Assembly: GCF_005311025.1 (NCBI RefSeq)
Contig: NZ_CP031747.1
Span: forward strand, 4,005,870-4,069,869
DNA length: 64,000 nucleotides
Reading direction: 5' to 3'
Origin: Alcaligenes faecalis
GTDB lineage: Bacteria > Pseudomonadota > Gammaproteobacteria > Burkholderiales > Burkholderiaceae_B
Shown: positions 21,901-30,257 of the stretch, piece after piece
Layout: each line of letters begins with the position of its first letter
Position numbering within the stretch: position 1 is the first letter of the stretch
The notes under the pieces: model-generated
Database searches by the model: none
Seen by the model: the letters and a program-made list of their open reading frames with translations, nothing else
Told to the model about the DNA's origin: nothing
Made by a program: the position numbers and the translations under genes

Positions 21901-22449
21901 GCGGCTTTCTGTTTCGCGACGACGCTCCTTGTAGCGCGACACGCCTGCGGCTTCTTCCAGAAACACACGCAGTTCTTCCGGCTTGGCTTCAATCAGGCGG
22001 TTGATCATGCCCTGCCCGATGATGGCGTAACCCCGCGCCCCCAAGCCCGTACCCAGGAAGATGTCGTGAATATCACGCCGGCGAACAGCCTGATTGTTCA
22101 GAAAGTAGCTGCTGGTCCCGTCGCGGCTCAGGACACGCCGTACCGAGATCTCGGCATAGGTGCTCCACTGACCCGAGGCCCGCCCTTCAGAATTATCGAA
22201 AACCAGCTCAACCGATGCGCGGCCCGCCGGTTTGCGTTGCGAGGAGCCATTGAAAATCACGTCCTGCATGGACTCGCCACGCAGCTCGGAGGCTTTGCTC
22301 TCGCCCAGCACCCAGCGCACCGCATCGATGATGTTGGATTTTCCACAGCCGTTGGGCCCGACAACGCCAACCAACTGACTGGGAGTTGGGATGGAGGTCG
22401 GGTCCACAAAGGATTTGAAACCAGCTAGTTTGATCTGGGTTAGACGCAC
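18925..22449 (-). CDS. smc: Chromosome segregation ATPase SMC
   Basis: Organises and compacts the chromosome with ScpA and ScpB. The 1174-residue protein has the N-terminal Walker A GPNGCGKSNIIDAV, a first long coiled coil (about 165-500), a hinge (about 510-660), a second coiled coil, and a C-terminal head with signature LLSGGEKALTATAL and Walker B FCLLDEVDAPLDD. The length is normal. The start ATG gives MRLTQIKLAGFKSFVDP, the standard beginning. It is first in the smc-zipA-ligA run, with 45 bases before zipA. Confidence 0.97.
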   Translation of the reverse strand: MRLTQIKLAGFKSFVDPTSIPTPSQLVGVVGPNGCGKSNIIDAVRWVLGESKASELRGESMQDVIFNGSSQRKPAGRASVELVFDNSEGRASGQWSTYAEISVRRVLSRDGTSSYFLNNQAVRRRDIHDIFLGTGLGARGYAIIGQGMINRLIEAKPEELRVFLEEAAGVSRYKERRRETESRLRDTRENLLRVEDIQRELDAQLEKLQAQAEVARQYRDLQQDGELKQNLLWLLKESNAQSDQKARFLAIEQAQTKLEESIAGLRHAESTLESQRQAHLQAGDALHLAQSQLYEAGSQVSSLEAEIRHVLDSRSRMAQRREQLEQQQHDWIEQQEHCQLELENSEQQREEAAVKLEELQILLEEAQGALPDLELRVREQAQRRDEMRMALARLEQSLALAAQSQRDADRQIQGVEQRQERLKQELRELNAPDPDNLERLQGDLNMLQNQLQQAQEHMQHLEAQLPRLEEERKKAQEQALQGGQDMARLEARHLALSRLQEDVARKGTLEPWLAKHGLENMKRLWQSLDVEKGWETALEAVLRERMTALELRRLDMAAAFASDAPPARLSFYQLPEAGAPAKPALDLPLLTSVLRQQEGGLRSLLDNWLHQVYVCQDLKQALSLRDQLTDQMAIVVRDGHLVDKYSIRFYAPDSEQAGMLARQQEIAHLERELRGAQLIVDELGHTSTQAEMALQQVRNGLVPARARVGELTARMHDVQLEHSKLAQQAQQSQERGSRINEELEELAVQREELQANREEFEARFETLDEELAEHQGVFAEAQMEGEKGAEQAEQARRTVHERERAVHDAQFAERALVQRMAELQRNLALAQEQAQRTAGQLEGLQGELLDLDASAAQAGLQDALELRAEREEAVRLAKIQLDTLAAQLREHEQARAENEKNLAPLREQVTELQLQEQASRLAVEQFAEQLDSRKVNRSELWSLLQEKTPEWQRVGWLQSEVQRISRQIEGLGPVNLAALEELTTAQERKTYLDAQHKDLSDAIETLEDAIRKIDRETRQLLMETFNIVNQHFGELFPRLFGGGEAKLTMVGDEVLEAGVQVMAQPPGKRNSTIHLLSGGEKALTATALVFAFFKLNPAPFCLLDEVDAPLDDANTERYANLVASMSDQTQFLFISHNKIAMQMAKQLIGVTMQEQGVSRIVAVDVDAAMQMSSV

Positions 22450-22949
22450 AGGGTAGAAGTCAGCTCAGAAAAGACCAATTTGAACAGGCGCACAGGCGCA
22501 TCTTGATCTGCCCGGCACCGCGAGTCGTATGATACCGCAGCACCTGCCACCCACAGCAAAACACGCCAAAAAACAAATGAAAACCACGGCACGGCTGCTG
22601 GGATGATAAGGCAGTAAACTCCCCCTTGCCGTCAAGTCCTGTTTACCCTGCTTGGCAAGCAGGACAAGAGTGTCAGACAGGGCATTTACAATAGCGCTTT
22701 GCCAGCGCCCGCCCGGCCAGAAAATCCGCGCAGACAGATAGCCGCAATGAATTTCTGATACCACTGCCCCCGCAGTCCCTGTTATTCTTGCTCCCCATCT
22801 CTCTTCGTAAATTTCACACCGGCTCAGGCTTGGTCAGAAAAACCATGAGGAGCCGCCTTGAAAAAGCTCCCCAGGCCTGACACCTGGCTTTGATTCGTGC
22901 TCTGCAGTCTCGAGACTGCACCTATGGGCACACGTATTCGGGATGTATT
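22450..22949. other. Intergenic region smc / lplT with a structured leader
   Basis: About 500 bases without a convincing gene. The last 100 bases before lplT can fold into three consecutive hairpins: GGAGC/GCTCC (22849-22870), CCAGG/CCTGG (22871-22887) and an 18-bp perfect palindrome (22903-22920). The rest shows nothing I recognise. Confidence 0.5.
22903..22920. promoter_or_regulatory. Eighteen-bp perfect palindrome upstream of lplT
   Basis: TGCAGTCTCGAGACTGCA is its own reverse complement over 18 bases and lies 30 bases before the probable TTG start of lplT. It could be an operator or the stem of a leader hairpin. Confidence 0.45.
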
Positions 22950-24260
22950 TTGAATAAAGGATTTTATCTGGTCATGGCCGCGCAGGCATTGTCGTCAGTT
23001 GCCGACAATGCCTTGCTGATTGCCGCCATCGCCCTGATCGCTGACCTGCACGGACCTATCTGGATGGTCCCCATGATGAAATGGTGGTTTGCGCTGTCCT
23101 ACGTGCTATTGGCCGCTTTTGTAGGGGCCTTTGCCGACTCGTATCCCAAGGGCCGGGTGATGTTCGCCACCAATGCCATCAAGCTGATAGGCTGTATGTT
23201 GATGTTCTGCCACCAGTACTTTGGCATGAACGACTCCCAGCAGCTGGTTCTGGTCTTTGTCTCCTACACCCTGGTAGGTATCGGTGCTGCTGCCTACTCT
23301 CCCGCCAAATACGGCATCGTCACCGAAATGCTCAAGCCCGAACAGTTGGTCAAGGGCAATAGCTGGATTGAAGGGCTGACCGTTCTGTCCATCATCGGCG
23401 GCACCGTGCTGGGCGGCATTCTGATCAACCCGTCGATCGCCAGTTCGCTGGCCGAACACCCCCTGATTGCACCTTTGGCCCAGACGCGTGCCGAAGTCGC
23501 TATCTTGCTGATTTCCTTTATCTACCTGTCGGCAGCGCTGTGCAACCTGCTGATTCCCCGCACCAATATCGACTACCCGCCCCAACAAAAGAACCCCATT
23601 CTGCTGCTCAAGGAATTCCGTACCTACGTACATATTCTGTGGCGTGACAAGCTGGGCCAGATCTCGCTGGCGGTAACCACTTTATTCTGGGGGGCCGGTG
23701 CCACACTGCAATTCATTGTGATCGAATGGGGCGCTCAACATCTGGGCTACCGTCTGGACCAGGCCTCGGTGCTGATGGGCGTAGCCGCATTGGGTACGGT
23801 CTTTGGCGCCGTTTTTGCGGCCCGCGTCCCCCTGAAGAAATCACTGGCCGTTCTGCCAGTGGGCGTGGCAATGGGCTTTGTGGTTCTGCTCATGCCCTTG
23901 GTGCACGAGAAATGGGCGGTCTACACCCTACTGATGGGCATTGGCGGCTTGTCCGGCTTTTTCGTCGTTCCCATGAATGCCCTGCTCCAACATCGCGGGC
24001 ACGTCATGTTGTCGGCCGGTCATTCCATTGCCGTGCAGAACTTCAATGAACAGCTGAACATTCTGTTCATGCTGGCGCTGTACAGCCTGCTGTTATGGCT
24101 GCGTTTGCCCATCAACTACATCATTGTGTTCTTTGGCCTGATGGTAGCGTCCTTGATGACGGTATTCATCATCTGGAAAAACGCCAATCTGCGCGCGCAC
24201 CCCGAGCTGGAAGCCTGCATAGGCCAGGAAGGTCATGGACAGGCCTTGACGGCCAAGTAA
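22950..24260 (+). CDS. lplT: Lysophospholipid transporter LplT (MFS)
   Basis: Flips lysophospholipids across the inner membrane so they can be reacylated. The 436-residue protein has about 12 membrane helices. It starts NKGFYLVMAAQALSSVADNA and carries the LplT features AAYSPAKYGIVTEML and NSWIEGLTVLSIIGGT. I chose the TTG at 22950, preceded by GGGA, because homology begins exactly there; an ATG 20 codons upstream would add unrelated polar residues and run through the palindrome. The acyltransferase Aas, which often sits beside lplT, is not here. Confidence 0.88.
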   Translation: MNKGFYLVMAAQALSSVADNALLIAAIALIADLHGPIWMVPMMKWWFALSYVLLAAFVGAFADSYPKGRVMFATNAIKLIGCMLMFCHQYFGMNDSQQLVLVFVSYTLVGIGAAAYSPAKYGIVTEMLKPEQLVKGNSWIEGLTVLSIIGGTVLGGILINPSIASSLAEHPLIAPLAQTRAEVAILLISFIYLSAALCNLLIPRTNIDYPPQQKNPILLLKEFRTYVHILWRDKLGQISLAVTTLFWGAGATLQFIVIEWGAQHLGYRLDQASVLMGVAALGTVFGAVFAARVPLKKSLAVLPVGVAMGFVVLLMPLVHEKWAVYTLLMGIGGLSGFFVVPMNALLQHRGHVMLSAGHSIAVQNFNEQLNILFMLALYSLLLWLRLPINYIIVFFGLMVASLMTVFIIWKNANLRAHPELEACIGQEGHGQALTAK

Positions 24261-24283
24261 GGGACAGCCCCGAAAAAGGCACT

Positions 24284-24328
24284 ACACCCCAAAAGTTGGA
24301 CTTGAATCCAATCTTTGGGGTGTTTTTC
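24284..24328 (+). terminator. Terminator of lplT
   Basis: Long stem: ACACCCCAAA pairs with TTTGGGGTGT, and inner bases GTTGGA/TCCAAT extend it. TTTTT follows. Confidence 0.85.
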
Positions 24329-24384
24329 CATGATGACGTCTGACGAGGCAACTAAGCGCTAAAAGCCACCTGCAAGAACTGAGA

Positions 24385-25308
24385 TCAGGACTGGCCCTGC
24401 AACTCGCGCAGCAAGGACAAATCCCGCCAGGCATTGGCTTTGTGCTGCGGGCGCAGCAACAGCGAGGCAGGATGGTAAGTCACCACCAAAGGCAGGCTAC
24501 GACCCTGGGCATCGGTATACGTCAGGGCCTGGCCCCGCAAAGCCTCCAGATCTTCATCACGACCACTTAATGCCACCGCCGCCAAATGGCCAACGGCCAG
24601 CAAGCGACGTGGCTGTACCAAGCGAATCTGCGCATCCAGAAAGGCCCGACACGCGGCCAGCTCCTCTTGGGTAGGTGGACGGTTGCCCAAGGGGCGGCAT
24701 TTCACCAGATGCGTTTTATAGACCGAAGCATCAGGAATCGCGCTATTGAGCATGGCTTGCAAAAGCAGCCCGGCTTTGCCGTCAAAAGGCTGGGCGCTGC
24801 GATCATCACTGGTGCCCGGCGCTTCACCAATAATCATCCAGTCCGGTTCAGACAAGAGTTCTGAACCAAATACCACTTGAGCGCGGCCCGTATGCAAACC
24901 GCATTCCTGACAAGCCTGTACCTGCTCCAGCAAGCTGGCCATATCCTGGGCTTTTTCGGGCTGAATCAGTACAGCAGGCCGCTGCACGACCTCCTCCACA
25001 GGAGCCGCTGCAACAGGTCGAGCGCCGGATTTACGCAAGACCGCCAGCGCCTGATCACGCGCCGACATGGCATCAGTAGCCGCTGCGGGAGCTGAAACAG
25101 GCGCAGGGCTGCCTGCATCATCCAGATTTCGGCCTGCCAACTGAGCCGTCTGCGGTGACGCTGCGGCCTCTTGCGCAGGGGCTGCGGTATTGGCGGCGGA
25201 TTGCACCAGAGGTTGTGGCTGCGGCAGACGCGCCAGAAAAGCACGCTCCAGCCCCAACTCCAAAAGCCAGGTGCGCTGCAAAGGAGAGATAGGCTGAAAA
25301 TCGATCAT
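24385..25308 (-). CDS. Family-4 uracil-DNA glycosylase (Fe-S type)
   Basis: Removes uracil from DNA. The C-terminal 180 residues match family-4 (UdgA-like) enzymes: Fe-S ligands Cys133 and Cys136 (ACQECGLH) with two more cysteines near VKCRPLGNR and EELAACRAF, active-site GEAPG at 161-165, QPFDGKAG, and the second motif VTYHPASLLL. The N-terminal 125 residues are Ala/Pro/Gln-rich and probably disordered; this extension is longer than in archaeal enzymes. The ATG overlaps the stop of the tsaB-rimI gene by 4 bases, so the two are co-translated. Confidence 0.9.
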   Translation of the reverse strand: MIDFQPISPLQRTWLLELGLERAFLARLPQPQPLVQSAANTAAPAQEAAASPQTAQLAGRNLDDAGSPAPVSAPAAATDAMSARDQALAVLRKSGARPVAAAPVEEVVQRPAVLIQPEKAQDMASLLEQVQACQECGLHTGRAQVVFGSELLSEPDWMIIGEAPGTSDDRSAQPFDGKAGLLLQAMLNSAIPDASVYKTHLVKCRPLGNRPPTQEELAACRAFLDAQIRLVQPRRLLAVGHLAAVALSGRDEDLEALRGQALTYTDAQGRSLPLVVTYHPASLLLRPQHKANAWRDLSLLRELQGQS

Positions 25309-26537
25309 GCCCCAGCCCTGCTGGCCAGGTTCAGACTCATCAAGACCGCGTCTTCACGCTGTCCATCGCCCAGCGGATAGTAGTTTTTACGCAGACCATC
25401 CGCCTTGAAACCGTACTTCTGATACAGACCAATAGCTGGCGCATTCGAGGCCCGCACTTCCAGAACCACGCGCTCCAATTGATGCTGACGAGCCCACTGC
25501 AGGCCGTCATCCAGCAATTGCCAAGCCAGACCGCGCCGCTGCTGTTCGGGGGCCACCCCAATCAGCAAGAGTTCGATCATATCGGGGGCTTGCAGCCAGA
25601 TGGCATAGCCTTGCACCAGGCCTTGTTTGTGAATGATTCGGGAGCAGTACGCGCTATTGCCCAGGGCATCCGTGAAGTTGCCTGCCGTCCAGGGATGGCT
25701 TTCCACACGACGCTCAATATCCAGCACAGCGGACACATGCCCGGCCTGCATGGCTTCAATTTGCAGAGGTTGATCCAGAGCCGCAGGGTTTCCGCCCAGG
25801 CCCTGCTCACGCTCCTGGATGGTGTAGGCGACTTTCTCGCGCACATACAGCGGCATGGCCAGATCCGGGGAGATCCCCCGTCCTTCATCCAGATCATGCA
25901 GAGCCAAATGCGCCACGCTGGCACCTGTTGCACGCCATGTCTGGCCCACTTCCCAACCCTGTGCGAGCACAGCTGGGGCCAGATCAGGAAACTGCTCCAA
26001 TGCGTCACCGACGACTTGAATAGGCTGCTGCTCTGCGATCAAACCCTCAGCCTGCAAACGGGCGATCCAGGTAGTGACCTGCGCGGCATCCAGCAAGACC
26101 GGGCTTTGCAGCACAGACCAGGACTTCTCAGCTGTCCAGCAGTACACAGCCGCGTAGACCTCTTGCATGCGCGCATCCTGTGCCACCACATAGGCTGTGC
26201 CCTCTACAGGCGTACCGCAAGCAGCAGCCGCCAATAAGGACGAGACCGGCAGCACCGGCAAGTCCAAGGCAAAAGCCATACCTTGAGCTACACCACAGGC
26301 CACGCGCAGGCCGGTAAAACCGCCAGGGCCTTGGCCGAAAGCAATCGCCGTCAGAGCGTGCCTATCCAGACCGGCCTGCTCCAGCAGTTGCTCAGCCATG
26401 GGCAAAAGGCGTTCGGCATGATCGCCAGTCCCCTCGTGGCTCAGCTCCACCAGCGAAATACCCGCTTGGGTGCGAGACAACAAGGTCAGTTCACAGAGAT
26501 TGGAGGAAGTCTCCAGGGCAAGAATATGTGCATCCAT
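25305..26537 (-). CDS. tsaB: TsaB-RimI fusion: t6A tRNA-modification subunit joined to ribosomal protein acetyltransferase
   Basis: A 410-residue fusion. Residues 1 to about 235 are TsaB, a partner of TsaD in making t6A37 on tRNAs that read ANN codons: ILALETSSNLCELTLL, the GTGDHAERLLP motif and AFGQGPGGFTGLRVA. Residues about 255-405 are a RimI-like GNAT acetyltransferase: HPWTAGNF, acetyl-CoA loop VAPEQQRRGLAWQLL, and LEVRASNAPAIGLYQKYGF. tsaB and rimI are often adjacent; here they are one reading frame with no stop between. It overlaps the uracil-DNA glycosylase gene downstream. Confidence 0.93.
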   Translation of the reverse strand: MDAHILALETSSNLCELTLLSRTQAGISLVELSHEGTGDHAERLLPMAEQLLEQAGLDRHALTAIAFGQGPGGFTGLRVACGVAQGMAFALDLPVLPVSSLLAAAACGTPVEGTAYVVAQDARMQEVYAAVYCWTAEKSWSVLQSPVLLDAAQVTTWIARLQAEGLIAEQQPIQVVGDALEQFPDLAPAVLAQGWEVGQTWRATGASVAHLALHDLDEGRGISPDLAMPLYVREKVAYTIQEREQGLGGNPAALDQPLQIEAMQAGHVSAVLDIERRVESHPWTAGNFTDALGNSAYCSRIIHKQGLVQGYAIWLQAPDMIELLLIGVAPEQQRRGLAWQLLDDGLQWARQHQLERVVLEVRASNAPAIGLYQKYGFKADGLRKNYYPLGDGQREDAVLMSLNLASRAGA

Positions 26538-26690
26538 CGCGCTATTTTAGTTTAAGCAGACTCAAAATAGGCAGCTCCCTGGGATCGGACAAGGACAAAG
26601 CAGTCCATCATGGAGTTTCGGGTGTATTTGCCCTCTGGCCGCTCTTTTTTTGACCTGACTCAAGCCGGGCTGTCAAACTATTTGCCACCA

Positions 26691-26696
26691 TATAAT
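26691..26696 (+). promoter_or_regulatory. Possible -10 element of ompR
   Basis: A consensus TATAAT about 120 bases before the ompR start. The best -35-like hexamer (CTGTCA at 26670) leaves a short 15-base spacer, so the assignment is weak. Confidence 0.25.
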
Positions 26697-26814
26697 CTTC
26701 TGTGAAGCCAGTCCAAATCCGCTGCAAGGCGCATAAATAGTACAAAACGCTTAATGTGTAATATTTTTCTACACCCCCCTATACGCGGTTTCTGATGCCT
26801 GTTACATTTTCGCT

Positions 26815-27549
26815 ATGAATACGCCGACCCCCCCCCTCACCCGCAAAATCCTTGTCGTTGACGACGATCCCCGGCTGCGCGATTTATTGCGCCGCTACTT
26901 GTCTGAACAAGGGTTCAACGTTTTCGTCGCCGAAGACGGTAAAGAAATGGCCAAACTCTGGCAACGCGAGCATTTCGATCTGCTGGTACTGGATCTGATG
27001 CTGCCAGGCGAGGATGGCCTGTCCATCTGTCGTCGGCTGCGCGGCGGACACGACAACACTCCCATCATCATGCTCACAGCCAAGGCCGAAGAAATCGACC
27101 GTATCGTGGGCCTGGAGATGGGTGCCGATGACTACCTCATCAAACCTTTCAACCCCCGCGAACTGCTAGCCCGTGTCAACGCTATCTTGCGACGCCGTGG
27201 TACCGAGGAACACCCCGGCGCACCTAGTCAGGAAAATGAATCGATCGAGTTTGGCCCCTATGTGCTGAACCTGTCCACACGAACACTGACACGCAACAAC
27301 GAAGTCGTCCCCATCACAACGGGCGAGTTCTCCGTGCTGAAGGTGTTTGCCCGTCATCCCAAGATCCCCTTGTCGCGCGACAAACTGATGGAACTGGCGC
27401 GTGGCCGCGAATACGAAGCTTTTGACCGCAGCCTGGACGTGCAGATTTCGCGTCTGCGCAAGCTGATCGAACCCAATGCCTCCAAGCCCGTGTTCATTCA
27501 AACGGTCTGGGGTCTGGGCTACGTTTTTGTTCCAGACGGCGGTAACTGA
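26815..27549 (+). CDS. ompR: OmpR-family response regulator (RisA-like)
   Basis: DNA-binding response regulator of 244 residues. The receiver domain (about 11-128) has the acidic pocket VVDDDPRLRDLL, phospho-acceptor Asp60 in LLVLDLMLPGEDG and the conserved Lys in DDYLIKPFNPREL. A winged-helix DNA-binding domain follows (about 142-240), with the typical RSLDVQISRLRKLIE recognition region. It resembles OmpR and Bordetella RisA. The sensor gene starts 2 bases after its stop. It likely controls porins or stress genes, but targets cannot be read here. Confidence 0.93.
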   Translation: MNTPTPPLTRKILVVDDDPRLRDLLRRYLSEQGFNVFVAEDGKEMAKLWQREHFDLLVLDLMLPGEDGLSICRRLRGGHDNTPIIMLTAKAEEIDRIVGLEMGADDYLIKPFNPRELLARVNAILRRRGTEEHPGAPSQENESIEFGPYVLNLSTRTLTRNNEVVPITTGEFSVLKVFARHPKIPLSRDKLMELARGREYEAFDRSLDVQISRLRKLIEPNASKPVFIQTVWGLGYVFVPDGGN

Positions 27550-27551
27550 CC

Positions 27552-28994
27552 TTGTCTTCCGGTCAGCAAGAAGGGCGGCCCGCCGTGGCCGCCCAACGCC
27601 GAGCAACAAAAAACTCAAGTATCCGGCTGGGTTTATTCAGCCGGTCTTTTTTATTGCTCGCAGCGTTGATGCTCGTCAGCCTGGGTGCCTGGCTGCAAGT
27701 ATTCTTCAGTATGGAAGAAGGCCCACGCGCAGCCCAAATGGCGCAGCGCGTGGCGTCCATTGTCAGCATCACCCGCTCGGCCCTGGTGTACGCGCCCCCG
27801 GCGGTACGCCCTGCCCTGTTGCTGGATCTGGCCACCAAGGAAAGTCTGCGCGTACAACCACGCGAGAACACGGACGAACTTGAACCCCTGCCGCGCTCCA
27901 ACTACTGGCAGCACGTCTCTACCGAAGTGCGTGGCGCACTGGGCAGCCAGACCTTGATCATGTGGTCGGTCAACAGCGTGCCGGGCATCTGGGTTTCCTT
28001 TGATATCAATGAAGATCAGTATTGGCTGGTCTTTGATCGCGAACAATTAAGTCTGACTGCCGGCGTGGAATGGCTGGGCTGGGGCGCTACCGCCTTGCTG
28101 CTGGCCTTGATTGGTGCCGCTGTCAGTGTGCGTTTTGTGAACCGGCCTTTGGCTCAGTTGGCCAAAGTGGCTCAGCAACTGGCCCGTGGCGAAACCCCCA
28201 GTACCCTGCCTGAAAAAGGTCCGGTTGAAATCCGCGACATGAATATTGCCTTTAACCGCATGGCGCGCGACATTCGCCAGACGGAGGCCGACAGGGAAAT
28301 CATGCTGGCCGGCATTTCGCACGACTTGCGCACACCGCTGGCGCGCATGCGTCTGGAAATTGAATTAAGCCAGGTATCGGACGAAACCCGCGCCGCCATT
28401 GACGAGGACCTGGCACAGATTGACCACAGTATTGGTCAACTGATGGAATACGCCCGCCCCGCTGCTGCCGTTCCTGAACATGGCATTGATGTTTCCGCCG
28501 TGCTCAATGATGTCTACGAACGCGAACGCACGCATACCGAATCACTGGGTGGGATTTTGACAGCCTCCGTTGAACCCAATCTGTATGCCCGCATCAGCGC
28601 CCACGACTTGAAGCGTATCGTCTCCAACCTGATCGAAAATGCCCGTCGCTATGGACGCAGTCCTGAGGATGATCGGGCACGCATTGAGCTGTCGGCGCAT
28701 CAGCATGGCAATATTCTGGTAATTGCCGTCAAGGATCAGGGAGCCGGTATTGAAAAAGGCGATATCCAGCGCCTGCTGCGCCCCTTCTCGCGCGGCGTCT
28801 CTGCACGCACAGGCGTCAGTGGCGCAGGCTTGGGACTGGCTATTGTGGAGCGTTTGCTGGGACAAGTTGGCGGCCACTTCGAGCTGGTCAGTGCTCCGTC
28901 CGAGGGCTTGACCGCGCGCATTCAATTGCCCCGCATCCGCGCCAGTCGTAATGCGCCTGGAACCCAGGGCGATAAAGACACCAAAGCCTCCTGA
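27552..28994 (+). CDS. envZ: EnvZ-family sensor histidine kinase (RisS-like)
   Basis: Membrane sensor kinase partner of the OmpR-like regulator. The 480 residues contain TM1 (about 31-53), a periplasmic region of about 120 residues, TM2 (about 173-195), HAMP, the phospho-acceptor His257 in AGISHDLRTPLARMR, and a HATPase domain with N box NLIENARRYG, VKDQGAGI and GAGLGLAIVERL. The start is TTG, two bases after the ompR stop; later ATGs would remove the first membrane helix. Upstream coding sequence supplies the ribosome-binding region (GGCGGTAAC). Confidence 0.92.
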   Translation: MSSGQQEGRPAVAAQRRATKNSSIRLGLFSRSFLLLAALMLVSLGAWLQVFFSMEEGPRAAQMAQRVASIVSITRSALVYAPPAVRPALLLDLATKESLRVQPRENTDELEPLPRSNYWQHVSTEVRGALGSQTLIMWSVNSVPGIWVSFDINEDQYWLVFDREQLSLTAGVEWLGWGATALLLALIGAAVSVRFVNRPLAQLAKVAQQLARGETPSTLPEKGPVEIRDMNIAFNRMARDIRQTEADREIMLAGISHDLRTPLARMRLEIELSQVSDETRAAIDEDLAQIDHSIGQLMEYARPAAAVPEHGIDVSAVLNDVYERERTHTESLGGILTASVEPNLYARISAHDLKRIVSNLIENARRYGRSPEDDRARIELSAHQHGNILVIAVKDQGAGIEKGDIQRLLRPFSRGVSARTGVSGAGLGLAIVERLLGQVGGHFELVSAPSEGLTARIQLPRIRASRNAPGTQGDKDTKAS

Positions 28995-29003
28995 GTACCA
29001 TGA

Positions 29004-29035
29004 GCCTTGGGCAGGGGACAGCCCTTGCCCAAGGC
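29004..29035. terminator. Hairpin between convergent envZ and ispF
   Basis: Ten-bp perfect stem GCCTTGGGCA / TGCCCAAGGC with a 12-base loop between two convergent genes. No U-tract on either strand, so it may be a weak two-way terminator or a 3'-end stabiliser. Confidence 0.5.
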
Positions 29036-29056
29036 CGGACTCAGCCCCGCAGTCAA

Positions 29057-29542
29057 TCAAGCACGGTACAACAAGGCAACTGAGGTCACCGCAATCCCTT
29101 CCTGGCGCCCCACAAAGCCGATCGCCTCGTTTGTTTTTCCCTTGATGTTCACACTGCCGGGTTCCAATTGCAGATCGGCCTCGATATTGGCCACCATCGC
29201 CGGAGCATGTGGTGCAATCTTGGGTTTTTGCGCATGAATCGTGGCATCCACATTGCCTACCAACCAGCCAGCCGCACGTACCTGCTCATAAGCATGGCGC
29301 AGCAGCACTCGACTATCGGCCCCCTTGTATTTTGGGTCCGTGTCCGGAAAGTGACGACCAATATCTCCCAGGCCTGCCGCCCCCAGAATCGCATCGGTAA
29401 TCGCATGCAGCAAGGCATCAGCATCCGAATGCCCCATCAGGCCATGCGTATGCGGAATAGTGACGCCGCCCAAAATCAAAGGTCGGCCTTCGCACAGCAC
29501 ATGCACATCAAAACCTTGTCCTACGCGAATCGGCATGCTCAT
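29057..29542 (-). CDS. ispF: 2-C-methyl-D-erythritol 2,4-cyclodiphosphate synthase
   Basis: Fifth enzyme of the MEP isoprenoid pathway; it cyclises CDP-ME 2-phosphate with release of CMP. 161 residues from the ATG at 29542, which overlaps the ispD stop (ATGA junction). Metal ligands Asp12 and His14 (GQGFDVH) and His46 ([14 protein letters not shown]) are present. [14 protein letters not shown] segment binds the substrate phosphates. Translationally coupled to ispD. Confidence 0.95.
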   Translation of the reverse strand: MSMPIRVGQGFDVHVLCEGRPLILGGVTIPHTHGLMGHSDADALLHAITDAILGAAGLGDIGRHFPDTDPKYKGADSRVLLRHAYEQVRAAGWLVGNVDATIHAQKPKIAPHAPAMVANIEADLQLEPGSVNIKGKTNEAIGFVGRQEGIAVTSVALLYRA

Positions 29543-30240
29543 AACCATTTCTCCATCAATTCAAAATCTTCAGGCCAGGTGACTTTAAAATTCCGCGCCG
29601 AACCCAATATCAATAAGGGTTGGCTGCCCGCCAACTCCATGGCGCTGGCCTCATCCGTCACCGCAAAACCCTGTTCTTTAGCCGCTAGCAGAGCCTCACG
29701 CAAAGTATGGGCAGGAAACAGCTGGGGAGTCTGCGCTAACCACAGTCCATCTCTATCCACTGTTTCCTGCACCGCAGCTGGCTCGGCGGGCGTTGCGCGC
29801 TTGACGGTATCAGGCACGGGTAAAGCCAGCAAGCCACCGCGTTGCGCCTGCAAGCAGGCATCAATCAGCCCCGCCAAAGCCTTCCTGGGCAAACCGGGAC
29901 GAGCAGCATCGTGAACCAGAGCCCAGGCTTGTTCGTCCTTATCCAGGCCCTGCAAGGTATTGAGCACTGTTTCTGCCCGCGTTTCCCCACCACAAGGCAG
30001 ACAAATCGTGCGCGGCAAGCCTTCCAGTGCCGCGGCGGCCCAGGTATCACCGGGGGCCACGGCCACCCGCACCTGGCTGATGCGCTCATCAGCCAGCAAA
30101 GCCTGTACCGAGCGGCGCAACATGGGCTGCCCACCCAGCAAACGGTATTGCTTGGGCAAACCTTGCGCCTTCGTGGCAGAATCCAGGGCGCGCGAGCCAA
30201 TACCGGCGGCTGGAACAATTGCAATCAAGGTAGTCTTCAT
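29539..30240 (-). CDS. ispD: 2-C-methyl-D-erythritol 4-phosphate cytidylyltransferase
   Basis: Third enzyme of the MEP pathway; transfers CMP to MEP. The 233-residue product has the nucleotidyltransferase motif PAAGIGSR followed by [12 protein letters not shown], and the [10 protein letters not shown] segment that binds the substrate. It is first in the ispD-ispF pair and starts only 17 bases from the divergent mfd start. Confidence 0.95.
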   Translation of the reverse strand: MKTTLIAIVPAAGIGSRALDSATKAQGLPKQYRLLGGQPMLRRSVQALLADERISQVRVAVAPGDTWAAAALEGLPRTICLPCGGETRAETVLNTLQGLDKDEQAWALVHDAARPGLPRKALAGLIDACLQAQRGGLLALPVPDTVKRATPAEPAAVQETVDRDGLWLAQTPQLFPAHTLREALLAAKEQGFAVTDEASAMELAGSQPLLILGSARNFKVTWPEDFELMEKWL

Positions 30241-30257
30241 AGGTGGGTGATTTTATA
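30241..30257. promoter_or_regulatory. Very short divergent spacer between ispD and mfd
   Basis: Seventeen bases separate the ispD ATG from the chosen mfd ATG. A TATAAT at 30254-30259 (plus strand) and TATAAA on the minus strand lie in this AT-rich core. No good -35 is present for either, so the promoters probably sit inside the opposite gene, or one leader is near-leaderless. Confidence 0.3.

Noticed and set aside
24284-24328. Long inverted repeat after lplT, considered as an insertion sequence end
   Set aside because: No transposase or matching second end. The repeat is followed by a T run and sits right after a stop codon, so it is a terminator.
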